The notes beneath the pieces were generated by a model. It ran no database searches, had not been told where the DNA came from, and saw only the letters and a list, made by a program, of their open reading frames with translations. A stretch of 64,000 nt of DNA from Ashinkailepas kermadecensis. Lineage: Eukaryota; Arthropoda; Thecostraca; Neolepadidae. Each line of letters begins with the position of its first letter. Within the stretch, counting starts at the first letter, position 1. Of this stretch, positions 33,646 to 45,150 are shown piece by piece. Location: NCBI GenBank assembly GCA_034440615.1, contig JAOTOM010004666.1:325527-389526 (forward strand). Direction: 5' to 3'. Position numbers and translations under genes: made by a program.

Positions 33646-34045
33646 GCAGAATACATCCGATGCCGAGGAAAACCATGCACGTTGCACTAGCTAGTCTGGA
33701 GAGGCGGCATCACTGAGCAACACTGACAGCCGGTACCTTCGACACTGGAGTTTCTGAGGGTGTTTGGGGATACCGGCAAAGAGAGACCAGCATTGGCAAA
33801 TCAATGTTAACAGGCCAATATGTCCCGCTTCCATTGTAATTTGATAGTCCGCTCCCTCAGTGTACGGGACGATTCCTACATGCGAATGTTGCGGATCGAT
33901 CGCGCGCGTCTCGCAGCTCGAGCTGGTCGAACAGGCCCCACCGGAGGATGGGGAGGGGGGAGGATAGAGGCTGGTCAGGCCTCCATACCTCCACTGGAAG
34001 TTGGTCGGGCAGAACTCTACCGGAAGGGGTGGTGGGGCAGCGCTC
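33646..34045. other. no gene seen
   Basis: Unique sequence with a G-rich patch (GGATGGGGAGGGGGGAGGAT) at about 33945-33964. Feeds into diverged first units of the next array. Confidence 0.5.
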
Positions 34046-34918
34046 CACCGCAGGGGTTGATCGTGTACTTACCCACCGCTGGGGTTGGTCGTGTACTGCC
34101 CTACCGCAGGGGTTGGTTGTGTACTGTCCCACCCACCGCAGGGGTTGGTCGGGTACTGCCCCACCGCAGGGGTTGGTCGTGTACTGCCCTACCGCAGGGG
34201 TTGGTCGGGTACTGCCCCACCGCAGGGGTTGGTTGTGTACTGCCCCACCGCAGGGGTTGGTCGTGTACTGCCCCACCGCAGGGGTTGGTCGTGTACTGCC
34301 CTACCGCGGGGGTTGGTCGGGTACTGCCCCATCGCAGGGGTTGGTCGGGTACTGCCACACCGCAGGGGTTGATCGTGTACTTACCCACCTCTGGGGTTGG
34401 TCGTGTACTTACCCACCGCAGGGGTTGGTCGTGTACTGCCCCACCACAGGGGTTGGTCGGGTACTGCCCCACCGCAGGGGTTGGTCGGGTACTGCCCCAC
34501 CGCAGGGGTTGGTCGGGTACTGCCCTACCGCAGGGGTTGGTCGGGTACTGCCCCACCGCAGGGGTTGGTCGGGTACTGCCCCACCACAGGGGTTGGTCGG
34601 GTACTGCCCCACCGCAGGGGTTGGTCGGGTACTGCCCCACCGCAGGGGTTGGTCGGGTACTGCCCTACCGCAGGGGTTGGTCGGGTACTGCCCCACCGCA
34701 GGGGTTGGTCGGGTACTGCCCCACCGCAGGGTTGGTTGTGTACTGCCCACCGCAGGGGTTGGTCGGGTACTGCCCTACCGCAGGGGTTGGTCGGGTACTG
34801 CCCTACCGCAGGGGTTGGTCGGGTACTGCCCCACCGCAGGGGTTGGTCGGGTACTGCCCTACCGCAGGGGTTGGTCGGGTACTGCCCTACCGCAGGGGTT
34901 GGTCGGGTACTGCCCCCC
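34046..34918. repeat. 28-bp minisatellite, about 31 copies
   Basis: The unit is ACCGCAGGGGTTGGTCGGGT plus ACTGCCCC, with variants GTGTACTG, TTACCCACC and CTACCGC. Units shift frame by one each time, yet all plus frames stay open for 200-370 codons (GVGRVLPHRRGWSGTAPPQG-type peptides) because the unit has no stop in any plus frame. Confidence 0.97.
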
Positions 34919-35594
34919 CCCGACGCACTGCATGATGGCACGCCATGCAGTTGGTCGGGTCACGATCTGATATTCACCGTAACGATATTGCTCGTCTGCC
35001 AGTAACACGGTGCTGAGTTGGACTCGAGTTATGCCTGATATCATACCACTTCCACCTAAAATGCAGTCCTCTGCGGATCACTGAAATGAGCCAAGGTTCA
35101 ACTGTATCCAAGGACTGATCACACCGGATTTCACGAGGTAAGCATCCGTGGAAAATGTTTCGGGTTGAGTGCAGCTGGGGGTTTGATGAGAATCCGAGAT
35201 GAATTAAGCTGGCTTAAATTCATGGCTGGATGGCTGGCTGCAAAGTGTGCAGTGATCTTGGTGTCTACTCTCATTGAGATCGCCACTTAATCTACTGTGG
35301 ATCTATGTGGGCTGGCTTTTCAAAGCATGGTTCTTAAAAGTATGGCTTCGAAAAAGGACGCTCAACATAAAATCAATAACAATGCACAAGATCAGCGGGA
35401 AATGAATAACACAACTAACAATCGGCGTCGAATCAATAACAATCTACAGGGCCAGCGGGACACCAACGGCAATGAATATGCTAGCACAACACCAATGCCA
35501 AAATACACGATGGGCCGGGAAACAACAACAATACACAGGGTCGACGGAAAAAAACACGAGACCCAGCTGGCTCAATGCTGGACGCGAGTGTTTG
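34919..35594. other. no gene seen; small AACAATnnACA duplications
   Basis: At 35370-35530, diverged words AATCAATAACAATCTACAGG and CCAGCGGGA recur about every 60 bp, an old short tandem repeat. Otherwise unique. Confidence 0.5.
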
Positions 35595-36340
35595 CGACTG
35601 GGCGTGCCTTGGAGCCGACCGTGCCGTCTGAGGAGGACGGCACAGGGGCGCGTGTGGTCAATGCCGGCGGGGCGTGCCTTTGGGGGGGGGTGGTGCCGGC
35701 GCGTGGGCCGACCGCGCCGTCTGAGGAGGACGGCACAGGGGCGCGTGTGGTCAATGCCGGCGGGGCGTGCCTTGGAGCCGACCGCGCCGTCTGAGGAGGA
35801 CGGCACAGGGGCGCGTGTGGTCAATGCCGGCGACCGGGCGTGCCTTGGAGCCGACCGTGCCGTCTGAGGAGGACGGCAGGGCGTGCCTGGGCGACCGTTC
35901 AGGGGGCGCGTCTGAGGAGGACGGCACAGGGGCGCGTGTGGTCAATGCCGGCGGGGCGCTGGAGCCACCGCGCCCTCTGGGGGGGACGGGACACAGGGGC
36001 GCGTGTGGTCAATGCCCCGGCGGGGCGTGCCTTGGAGCCGACCGTGCCGTCTGAGGAGGACGGCACAGGGGCGCGTGTGGTCAATGCCGGCGACCGGGCG
36101 TGCCTTGGAGCCGACCGTGCCGTCTGAGGAGGACGGCACAGGGGCGCGTCTGAGGAGGACGACACAGGGGCGCGTGTGGTCAATGCCGGCGGGGCGTGCC
36201 TTGGAGCCGACCGTGCCGTCTGAGGAGGACGACACAGGGGCGCGTTGGTCAATCGGGCGTGCCTTGGGGCCGGCTTTGAGGAGGGGGGCGCGTCTGAGGA
36301 GGACGACACAGGGGCGCGTGTGGTCAATGCCGGCGGCTCA
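35595..36340. repeat. about 70-bp GC-rich VNTR, about 10 irregular copies
   Basis: Units contain GGGCGTGCCTTGGAGCCGAC, CGTGCCGTCTGAGGAGGACG and GCACAGGGGCGCGTGTGGTC followed by AATGCCGGC. Lengths vary because of internal deletions and G-run expansion. CpG-dense throughout. Confidence 0.93.
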
Positions 36341-36718
36341 TGGCTGTTGCTGTTTCAAAGCTGGCAATTCCCAACACACGTCCGGTGAACTGAACGTAGT
36401 CGGCTGATGCCATTTCCAAACGAATGCTGAACGAGTCTGTGGTCCTCATGCCTCAACACTCGCTCCAAACGGCATCTTGGTCTAAACTCGGACCGAAGTT
36501 GCCACAAGCCGGCGACAGAAACTTCTCCGAACAGTGGTGAGCCGCTGCCTGTGCCAGACGGGGGCAGCGCTCATATTGGGGCGTTGCCGCTCGATGGTTG
36601 CATTTCCGGAGTGCCGTGTGGAGCCAACGATGGACTTCAGGGAACATCGATCCATGCGCATCACCACGCATGCATTTGAATCGGAGCCCGCCGACATGCG
36701 TGCTTCGGGTTCCGATTT
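36341..36718. other. no gene seen
   Basis: Unique sequence. Open frames on both strands have no motif. Confidence 0.5.
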
Positions 36719-36963
36719 GGATGGATGGTCGGGAGGTGGGGGGGGGGGGGCGGAGGAGCCGGGAAAAGTCCAGTCACGGACAGCTACACCCGGTGTGTCC
36801 CTATTGATGGATGGTCGGGAGGTGTGGGGGGAGGGCGGGAAAAGTCCAGTCACGCACAGCCTACACCCGGTGTGTCCTATGGATGGATGGTCGGGGAGGG
36901 GGGGGTTGAGGAGCCGTGGAAAAGTCCAGTCACGCAAGTCTAAACACCCGGTGTGTCCCTATT
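36719..36963. repeat. about 80-bp tandem repeat, 3 copies, with variable G runs
   Basis: Each unit has GATGGATGGTCGGGAGGTG, a G run of 6-12, GGAAAAGTCCAGTCACG and ACACCCGGTGTGTCC. The G tracts differ between copies and could form quadruplexes. Each unit also contains the palindrome ACACCCGGTGT. Confidence 0.9.
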
Positions 36964-37063
36964 GCGGCCGAGTACGCTCCGCCTATGTAATGCAGCATTG
37001 ATAGCGCAATCACACAGGAGGCTAGATTTATGTCCGTCGCCGTCCAATGACTGCGAATGTTCT
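36964..37063. other. short spacer
   Basis: About 100 bp of unique DNA between two arrays. Nothing recognised. Confidence 0.4.
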
Positions 37064-37195
37064 AAATAACCACATAGTATTACGCGTAATAACCACATAA
37101 ATAACCACATAGTATTACGCGTAATAACCACATAAATAACCACATAGTATTACGCGTAATAACCACATAAATAACCACATAGTATTACGCGTAAT
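37064..37195. repeat. 35-bp minisatellite, about 4 copies, palindromic core
   Basis: The unit is AAATAACCACATAGTATTAC followed by GCGTAATAACCACAT. Its ATTACGCGTAAT core is a perfect 12-bp palindrome. Copies are essentially identical. Confidence 0.95.
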
Positions 37196-37504
37196 TTCTT
37201 AGTGAACCTCCAACTGGGCTCGCAACGTGTGGTGATTGAACTGCGTTCAATAGTGCTTCGATCATGCAAAGTGGGGTCGAATCCAGTGAATGCTTGTCAA
37301 TATTCAAAGCCATGGTGAGTGTGAGGGTTGATACAGCGTTCAAAAGGCTCCAATTGTAAACATTGCTATTTCAGGTATGCTCCTATATTGCCAATATTAC
37401 TGATTCGCTAGACTGCTGGGCTGCCCCTAGCAAGACAGGGTTTGTGTAGCAGCACACGCTTGCATTTAGCCCCCGCTGGGATCAGGTGGAAATTGGTTCG
37501 GTGA
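37196..37504. other. no gene seen
   Basis: Unique DNA up to the left end of the large hAT-like element. Confidence 0.5.
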
Positions 37505-37520
37505 GGTCGAAGCAGTGGCG

Positions 37521-39039
37521 TCGCCACGAAATTTTTCCGCGTGGGGCAAGTTTGAAAGGGGGCTTCCTGCTCCTCCATTGTGTTAGGGCCTCCCATTGTT
37601 TTTCATGCTCTTAGTATGTTTCGGGAATGGGAAACTTTTATTATATTTTTTTTTTGAGGGGGACCTTTTGGGAAAACGAATAGAATAATTTTTTAAAACA
37701 AACCAATGTCTTAATGCTTTTTCGACCAGAAGAATCTTCCCGTTGGCCTCTAGATTGCAGCGAGCTGGCGGGGCTGGTGCTAAGCATATCTTAGATATCT
37801 CCCATTGATCAACCCACTTTTATGTCCTCCAAGTCTAACTGAATATAGCTGGATTCATCACTACTGTTAGTCATTCCCACCAGCTTGATGTCATAAGCCA
37901 GCTAAAAACGATCATTTCTCAGTCCTAGGACAACAGTTCCGCGAAGGTGACAACGAGAAGTGGATTGAATTGGTTTTCGGATCGCCATCTTAGGGATTTA
38001 TTGATTTTTGTTACATTTGGTGCTGGCTGCAAGGCACCTGGCACGCAAGGTTAAATAAAAAATCCTCAGCAATTAAATTCACGGTAAAAACAAGCATTGA
38101 ACAACAACGCATAAATGATAATGTAACAATCCAACAATGGCAATGCATAAATAATGCAAAATCTTCAAATTCCATGCCCTCACGCCCATGGTTTTCGCCG
38201 TGCTGTACCGTTTTGTAAATGACGTCGTTGAGAATGTATTGAAACTAGGAAGCTCTAATCATGCAGGCTGTGATCACAGAAAATAAGTGTGTAGGAAGAA
38301 AATGCATTTAAAAACATCATTCATCCCATTCTATATGGGGCATGGGTGTTGTTTTGTATGCTTGTGAGGGGGAATTTTCCCCTTAATGGGCGCATGTTTT
38401 TAAAATTATTGGGGGACCAGTGGGTTACCTATATTTGCGCCAATGGGAGTGGGCAAACGGATTTGGAGGGGGCCCACCCACCCCGGGGCCCACCCACCCT
38501 ATTAAAAAGTCCTCGGATTTCGACCACTATTTTGTCAAAGGGGACCTTTTTTAAATTAAATAATTAGTGACCAACTGAATTGTCCCGTGGAAGGAACAAA
38601 TCTACCACTATCGTTTCCGATTCCTCGGATTTCAACCCTAACTCCCCAACCCTGGTCTAAGGTATTATTTTGGTATCCCTCGATAAGTCACCTCACACTG
38701 CTGAACGTACACCTATACAAATCACTTTAAAATGTAAAATTTCCCAATTTTAGGCATTCCAGTTCATAGCGTCCGGTCGCCACGATGCCAACGTTCGTGC
38801 ACGTACACACTCATCTTGCGCATTCGGCGCATTCGCCATACTTCGTAAAATTCGATTAATTTAAATTCGATCATTAGTTCCCTACTTCCCACATTTTCTG
38901 ATGGTTAATAACTTCGGATACCCGCTGAGCTTTGATGCACCTCATATCTTTGATTAAATATGCTCCCTGATTGGCTACCGAACCGAGGCCCTGCCACACT
39001 GTTCTTTTTTAGACCCGTTGTGTCTTTCTTCGTCTACGG
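37521..39039. other. left unique part of the hAT-like element
   Basis: AT-rich sequence with no transposase-like frame. A GGGGGCCCACCCACCC patch lies at 38468-38500. No gene seen. Confidence 0.45.
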
Positions 39040-39347
39040 ATGTGTCTTAGGGCTCCAATTCATTCTTGTTAGGGGCCTAACACGTTTTCGAAACCCATGC
39101 TCGTTTTAGAGTTTTGTCGCATTTTGTGCACCGATTATTTTTTTTAGGTGTCTGGGCGTTTTCGAAGATCCCGATGTGCTATTTAGCGCCCGGTCTTCTT
39201 GTTCGTTTTGGAACCATGTTGTTTTTTGCGGCCCCAGACTCTTTTTCAGGCCCTTGTGCGGTTCCATGGCCCCTGTGTGCCTTGAGAGCTTCCGTTGTAT
39301 TTTTTTTTAAGAGCTACAGGTGTTTATTTAGGGCTGCAACGGATGTT
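39040..39347. repeat. degenerate about 33-bp GGCCC...TTTT repeat, left of nested element
   Basis: Words such as GGGGCCTAACACGTTTTCG, GCGGCCCCAGACTCTTTTTC and GGCCCTTGTGCGGTTCC recur about every 33 bp with heavy divergence. The pattern resumes at 40285, after the nested element. Confidence 0.7.
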
Positions 39348-39351
39348 TTAA

Positions 39352-40280
39352 CACGCGCCCTGGAGGGCCTCTGAAAATTACGTGCCCTGGAGGGGGGGGG
39401 GGCGGAATCCGCCCCCCTAAGATCTCGGCTCCTTTTAAAGCTAGAGTAACAAATTCGCAGGGTGAATGGGTACGGTAGTGATCTCTATTGTGTGCAAATT
39501 TCATGGCCTTAGGTCAATATCTTCAAGGTCAAATGAGATCACATTTGTCAACATTTTCTTGCTTTGCGTGGCTTGGCTTGTCATTGTTATGGATCGCTGT
39601 GATTGTGTTTAAATGCTCCACAATGGGCATCAATAATGTTTTTTACATTACTAATGATGCAATACAGATGCTAGACCCGACATTTGACCTCAGGTCACCT
39701 ATATAGCAGCACTTTATCAGGTCAGTTACCTGTTCCAGTTACCGGAACCGGGACGCCCGCCCGACTGCTTCGTCGGGCAGCTCGGCGCAATCGGCTTCGC
39801 GAAGAAAGGAGTGAAGTACATGAATAAAGTATGGAAACGCAATGACAAACAGTACACAATGGCAAAGAGTAGTGCATTTATGACAACATTCCAGTTGACC
39901 AAGTTTGGTTCCATTAGCCTGTCATGAACTTGACCTGACTTGACCTCGGTGACCTAACATGACCTTGAAACTATACAGCATATCAATATACATCAAATAA
40001 GTCGCTAGTGTTGCCAAAAACACTTCCCTTTTGCGGATATACGGGAAGCTCATCAGCGCCGATGTTTGTGGTCTGGCGCTACGAATTTTTTTTACTTTAA
40101 CGGCCCCTAACTCGAGAAAAAATCGGCCGATTTACATTTTTCTTGCTTTAAACGACGCGCCGGTCATTTCTAAGCAGGTACACAAAAAATGGCGTATATC
40201 GACCGGTAAAATCTGGAGTTATGTACGAAAAACCAGAATGGTGGGCGGACTTCGCCCCCCCCCCCCCTTCAGTGCGCGTG
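39352..40280 (+). mobile_element. TTAA-flanked non-autonomous DNA transposon (piggyBac- or Kolobok-like), copy 1
   Basis: 929 bp flanked by TTAA at 39348-39351 and 40281-40284, with inverted ends CACGCGCCCTGGAGGG and CACGCGCACTGAAGGG. It aligns almost end to end, in opposite orientation, with 46233-47154. No transposase frame is present. TTAA duplications suit piggyBac or Kolobok superfamilies. Near the left end an internal CGTGCCCTGGAGGG duplicates the terminus. It sits inside the degenerate 33-bp array, so it inserted after that array formed. Confidence 0.88.
39931..39965 (-). promoter_or_regulatory. cluster of four TGACCT nuclear-receptor-type half-sites
   Basis: TGACCT at 39931, 39941, 39950 and 39960 are direct repeats spaced by 4, 3 and 4 bases (AGGTCA on the minus strand). 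AGGTCA direct repeats are the classical half-site format for nuclear receptors. Three of the four survive in the other copy of the element. Confidence 0.45.
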
Positions 40281-40284
40281 TTAA

Positions 40285-41870
40285 GGCCCTGCTGCTTTTT
40301 GCTAGACAGTGCGCTTTGGAGGGCCAGTTGCATTTTCGGCCCCCGTTGTGCGGGTCCCGCTGTGTTTATTTGGGGCTTCTGGCGCACATTTGTGGGGCCC
40401 CAGTTCGATTTTTGGGCTTCGGTGCGATGCTTCTGGGTTCGAGCGCGATTTATCGCGCCCAGGCGCGTGATTTCGGGGACCTAACGCAAGTTTTCTGGGC
40501 TGAACGAGATTTTTGTGGATCTTTTCTGAATTTGTTCTTAAAGTCCGAATCACGGCCTGATTTGTCAAGCCCCTGGCGCCATGTTTTTGTATCCCACCTC
40601 GATTTGTCTAGCTCCGGTATGTTTTTCGGGGCCGTACGCGATTTGTGAAGGCATCTGGCGATATGTTCGGTGCTCCAGAGCTCCAAAAAGTACATTCATT
40701 TTTTGGAATCCCTCCTTATTTTGGAGGGCTCCGGCTTGATTTCTTTCGGATACCGATGCTGTTTTTGGGGTCACACTGTGTTTATTTGGGGCCCCAGACG
40801 CCAATTTTTGAGCCCCGAGGTGAATTTGTGGAGCCCCGACGTGAATTTGTTCTGCCCAGACCAAATTTTTGGGACGACCGATGGAAATTGTGGGTCTCGA
40901 GCACGATATTTGGGGGGGCCGGTTTGAGTTTGCGGGGCGCGTGGTACTTAGCTGAGGTCCCAACGCGATTTTGGCGGTTTCTGTTGCAAATTTTCGGGTC
41001 TCTGAGCGAGTTTTCTGGGGCCCACAGTATTTATTTGGAGCCCCCTGTGCGAATTTTGATGGCCCCAGCGCGCCTTTTGGGGGCCCCGGCACGATTCTTG
41101 GGAGCTTATCCCTCTCAGGAGGGAGGGGAATGTGCCCCTTTGGTATGCCACTGCGGCCACTGAAGGAGTTTTTTTTTCAGCCGATGGCACCTTTCGGAGT
41201 AGAAAAGCCCTCTGGGCAATTTTTTCCGGACCTGTTCTTAATTTTCCGGTGCTGGGGTCGATTCGATGGAGTCTCGGTGTGAACTTTTTGGACATCGAGT
41301 TCTATTTTTTTAAAGGTCCTTATGCGATATTTTGGGTCCCGGTACGATTCTTCCGTCTCTCGGTGTGATTTTTGTTCGGTGCCCTGACACGTTATTTTCT
41401 CGTTTTCCGTTTTTTTGGGGGGGGGGTGGAACTTTGACCCCATATTTTTGAGGCCGCAGAGTGACATTCCGGTTTAGAGTTGATTTTTTGGGTTAGCTGC
41501 AACTTTTGGGGCCCCTGTGCGACATTTTGGGGCTCCAATCTGATTTTCAATGGCTGCGATGCGACTGTTTTTACTCTAATGTTCCGACGTCCGACGTCAT
41601 TTGCTTGGATCCCTAGCACGAGTTTTAGCGGCCTCGACACTTTTGGGGGGTCCAATATGTTTTGGGGGCTTTTGTCCTTATTGTTGGGGCCCCAGAATGA
41701 TTATACATATTCGGATTGTTTTTCGTTTCCCCAGCTTCATTTCTTTTGTTCCCAATGAGACTGTTGGGACACGGTACGACCATGCCATGTTAAGTACGAC
41801 AATGATTTGCATTGCCCGGGCGTGACTTCTTGGTACAGCCCGGTCGGATTTTTTTGGGACCCATATCGTG
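40285..41870. repeat. degenerate about 33-bp GGGGCCCC..CGCGATTTTT repeat array
   Basis: Variations on GGGCCCCAGCGCGATTTTTG (TTTTTGGGGGCCCC, GTGTTTATTTGGGGCCCC) repeat about every 30-36 bp over 1.6 kb. Frames on both strands stay open for up to 205 codons, but show only drifting repeat peptides. Confidence 0.8.
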
Positions 41871-43535
41871 ATTTTCAAGTACCCGACACGACTCCTACTA
41901 TTTCTTAGGGGCTTCTTCTTGCAAATTATAGGCCTCCTCTCGCGTCTTAGGGGTCTCGTCTCATTACCTGGAGCCTCTTTATCGGTTTGGGATGTCTCTC
42001 CGTGTGCCCTACCATCCTCCATATTCAATGGTCCTCCTCTCCCGTCTTGGAGGGCATCCTCTTACATCCTGTGGCCCCTTTAACATGGCATGGGCTTCCT
42101 CTCGTGTTCCAGGGGCATTCTCTGCCAAATTAGGGGCCTCCTGTCACGCCTCGTGGGCTTCTTCCTTTGTCCTGGAAAAACCTTACCCGTCTTGAGGGGA
42201 TCTTCAATTTTGGAAACCTCACCTCCTTCCATACTTGCTTACACTCCCATCCTAAGGGCCTCCTCTCATTTCCTGGGAACTCCTTCCGGTCTTCGGGGCC
42301 TCATTCGGTCCTGGAGACCTCCTACTCCGTCTTGAGGGACTCCTCTCGAGTCCGGCAGGGGCCTCCTTTTCTCTCCTAGAGGCTTTCTTTTTCAAATTGG
42401 GGGCCTCCTCTCGCGTCTTGGGGCCTCCTGCTCTCCGTTTTGATTCGATCTTTGCCCATCTTAAGGGTGGCCTCTTATCTCCCGGTGGACTCCTGTTCTC
42501 TCCCAGGTGCCTCCTCTTCTAAATTACAGACAACCTTTCCTATCCCAGTGGCCTTGTCATTTCCTGGGGACCTTCTTATCCGTCTTGGAGCCTTCTTTCC
42601 CAACTGTGAGCCATCTCTCTTATCCAATGACCTTTCTCTCCTATTTGAGGGGCCTCCTCGTTCATTATGGGGTCTCATTTCCAATTTATGTCGTTCTCTT
42701 CCGAATTAGGTGCCTCCTGCCACGTCTCTGGATCATCATTTTCTATCTTGGTGGAACCTTACCCGTTTTGGGGCCTGCTTTTGCGTCTCCGAAACTTCAT
42801 CTCATATCCATTAGCTTTCTCTTCCGTCTTAGGGCCTCCTCTCATTTTAAGGGGCCTCCCTTCCCGTATTTGTGCCTCCTTTGCAATCCTGGGGGCCTCC
42901 GTGCCAATTTTTGGCACTCTCTTGATTTCTATGACCTCCTATCCTCTCCTAGGTGACTCCTTTTTCAAATTAGGGGCCTCCTCTCATGTCTTGGAGGCCT
43001 CCTCATCTGTGTTTGGAGCCTCATTATCCTCTTAGCAGGGTGCTTTTGCGTCCTGGTCCTAAATCTTCTCTCCTGGGGTCCTCCTCTTCCAAAATATGGG
43101 CCTCATCTGGCTGGTCTCAGTGGCCTTCTCTTCATTCCTGCGGAGACCTTCTTATCCATCTTGGGGCCCCTCTTGCGTCCGGAGAAATCTCTCCTATCAT
43201 ACGTCTTTATCTTATATTGTAAGGGCCTCCTCTTCCATCTTAGGGGCCTCGTTTTCCAAATTAAGAATATCCTGTCACCCATCGGAGTCTTATCGTCTAA
43301 TATGGGTGGCTTCTTGCCAATTTCGGTGGCATCCTTTTCGTCCTGTGGGGCTCCTCCCAATCTCTGTCTTACGTCTCTTATAGGGAACTGACTAAATTTT
43401 CTGGGGGCCTTGTTGCCAGTCTTGGGGCCTCCTTGACAGCATGGTCTTCTGTCCCGTCGGCCTCTTTGCTCACCTTTTTCCTGTGCATTTCCGGATAGGG
43501 GCCTCTTCAAATTTCAGGGGGAGGCCCAGTCTCAC
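41871..43535. repeat. degenerate about 31-bp GGGGCCTCCTCTCxCGTCTT repeat array
   Basis: Repeats of AGGGGCCTCCTCTCGCGTCT and CTTTCTCTTCCGTCTTAGGG type, pyrimidine-rich, with a period of about 30 bp. The GGGGCC core is shared with the adjacent array, suggesting one ancestral repeat that diverged into two subfamilies. Confidence 0.8.
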
Positions 43536-43599
43536 GGCAGGGGGGGCGACTGCCCCCTGCTGCCCCCCCCCCCCTGGTGGCGACGCCCCTGAGTCAAAG

Positions 43600-44937
43600 C
43601 TCTTCAGTGAGGCGGCAGTGTTGGGAGATTTCTTGTACGTTATCAAAGATGCAAATATCAAAGATGCAAAAATAGATATACGAGAAGTCGGGATATCAGA
43701 AAATTCAGCTCCGTCATGAGGCTGCTCTATTGACGAAAGAGCCTCGAATGAAGGCGGAAATATAGCTTGCAGTCGTGTGAATCAATCAACACCTTAGTGA
43801 ACCTCCTTGCGCACATGTTTAAGACCATGGGCCAGATTTGGTCATGTCCTTACAGTTCACATTATGCTCGATACATGATGAGTGAAGAAAGCCTGCAAAG
43901 GGCTGGATCTTACAGGTGTGAAATAGTCGGCCATCTCGCTTCACCTTTAGGAAGTCAGAAATAAGACGAAGTGGAAATTTCAAACCAATGAAATATGAGA
44001 GCATGACATGAACACGAAACATAACATAGCATGACATAACATGACATAGCATGAAAATAATCCGGAAAGATTATTTGCATAGCAGAACATGGAAAAGGTG
44101 TTACAAGGCACCCAATATACGTTCAGAAGGAAGTCGGTACTACTGTGCCAAGCCGTTAATCTGCTTTTACTTTTATCAAGCCATGCATACAGGTTGTATG
44201 ATAGCTATAAAAAGCTGAGGCACCTGTGACCGTGATGGTTGTGGTGGTTTCGACAGAACTGCTTGACGGATCGCCTTCGGTGTACCGCTGAACTGAAGCA
44301 GGCAGTCATTCGGCCGGCTAGAACCTTATGGAACAGCCTCAGCTGGCTGGAAGAGTCCCTGATCCTGCAAAACAATTTGTTTGTATGGTGTCTCTTCTAA
44401 AAATGTTCCAGCATCACAGTCTGTGATGCAAAATCCTTTACTTTTACAGCTACATAGTTACACCTGCCGTAGCTATGGTATAGGTAGGTACCATGGCAGG
44501 CAGAGGTACAGTTGTGGAACAGGCTAGCTCTCTGTTGTTGTGGCAGCACCGGCCACGTTTTTCAAGTCAGCAACATGACTCTGGCGGCCTATAATTCCCT
44601 CGTGCATTCCTTGTCGATGAGAAAAAGTCGAGTCACGCTCGTATGACTCTAGGTGGAGATAAGTGCTCTTACGGCATTTATATGTATTGATTTCCCTTTC
44701 CTGCATCATATAGATCATAGTATGGCTATTTGTTGATAGTGAAAAGTTGATACCAAAGTGTAGCATATGTTGATAGCTTATTTTTGTAATAATAATGTGA
44801 TGTAATGGGAGTTGCCATTGTGTTGCGCGAACGGAATTGCTGAGATATCCATTAACGCTTGGTAATATATATCAGCCATTTGTCTTCTAGGCTGTATGTC
44901 GTACCTAGAGAGCACAGCAAGGTAGCACTACCAAACT
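43600..44937. other. no gene seen; short ACATARCATG repeat
   Basis: At about 43998-44053 the 10-bp words CATAACATAG, CATGACATAA and CATGACATAG form a small array. The rest is unique. Confidence 0.5.
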
Positions 44938-45150
44938 TGTTGAGCTACCCCTCATGGGCAATCCATAGGATATGAGGTAGAGATAGCCCCTACCCCATAT
45001 GGGAAATCCATATGGTATGGGGTAGGGTAGCCTTTACCCCATATGTGCAATACATATGGCATAGAGTAGGGGTAGCTTCTACCCATATGGGCAATCCATA
45101 TAGTATGGGATAGGGGTAGCCCTTACCCCATGTGGACAATCTATGTGGTT
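44938..45150. repeat. about 46-bp tandem repeat whose unit is a hairpin, 4-5 copies
   Basis: Each unit resembles CCCCTACCCCATATGG - GAAAT - CCATATGGTATGGGGTAGGG, an inverted repeat with a short loop. Copies differ in loop and stem bases but keep the pairing pattern. Confidence 0.88.

Larger units (their letters stand above)
37513..43591. mobile_element. 6.1-kb non-autonomous hAT-like element built of degenerate repeats
   Basis: The left end CAGTGGCGTCGCCACG and the inverted right end CAGGGGCGTCGCCACC match at 14 of 16 positions and start with CAG, as hAT ends often do. The outside flanks GGTCGAAG (37505-37512) and AGTCAAAG (43592-43599) agree at 6 of 8, consistent with a decayed 8-bp target duplication. 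Inside there is no transposase frame. About 39040-43535 is degenerate repeats of roughly 30 bp, plus a nested TTAA element. Alternative reading: two unrelated solo ends flanking an old satellite. Confidence 0.6.

Noticed and set aside
33820..35005. Frames of up to 371 codons with GVGRVLPHRRGWSGTA repeats
   Set aside because: Produced by the 28-bp array and open in all plus frames.
39114..41163. Hydrophobic Phe/Gly-rich frames resembling membrane proteins
   Set aside because: They track the degenerate T-rich, roughly 33-bp repeat and change frame with it.
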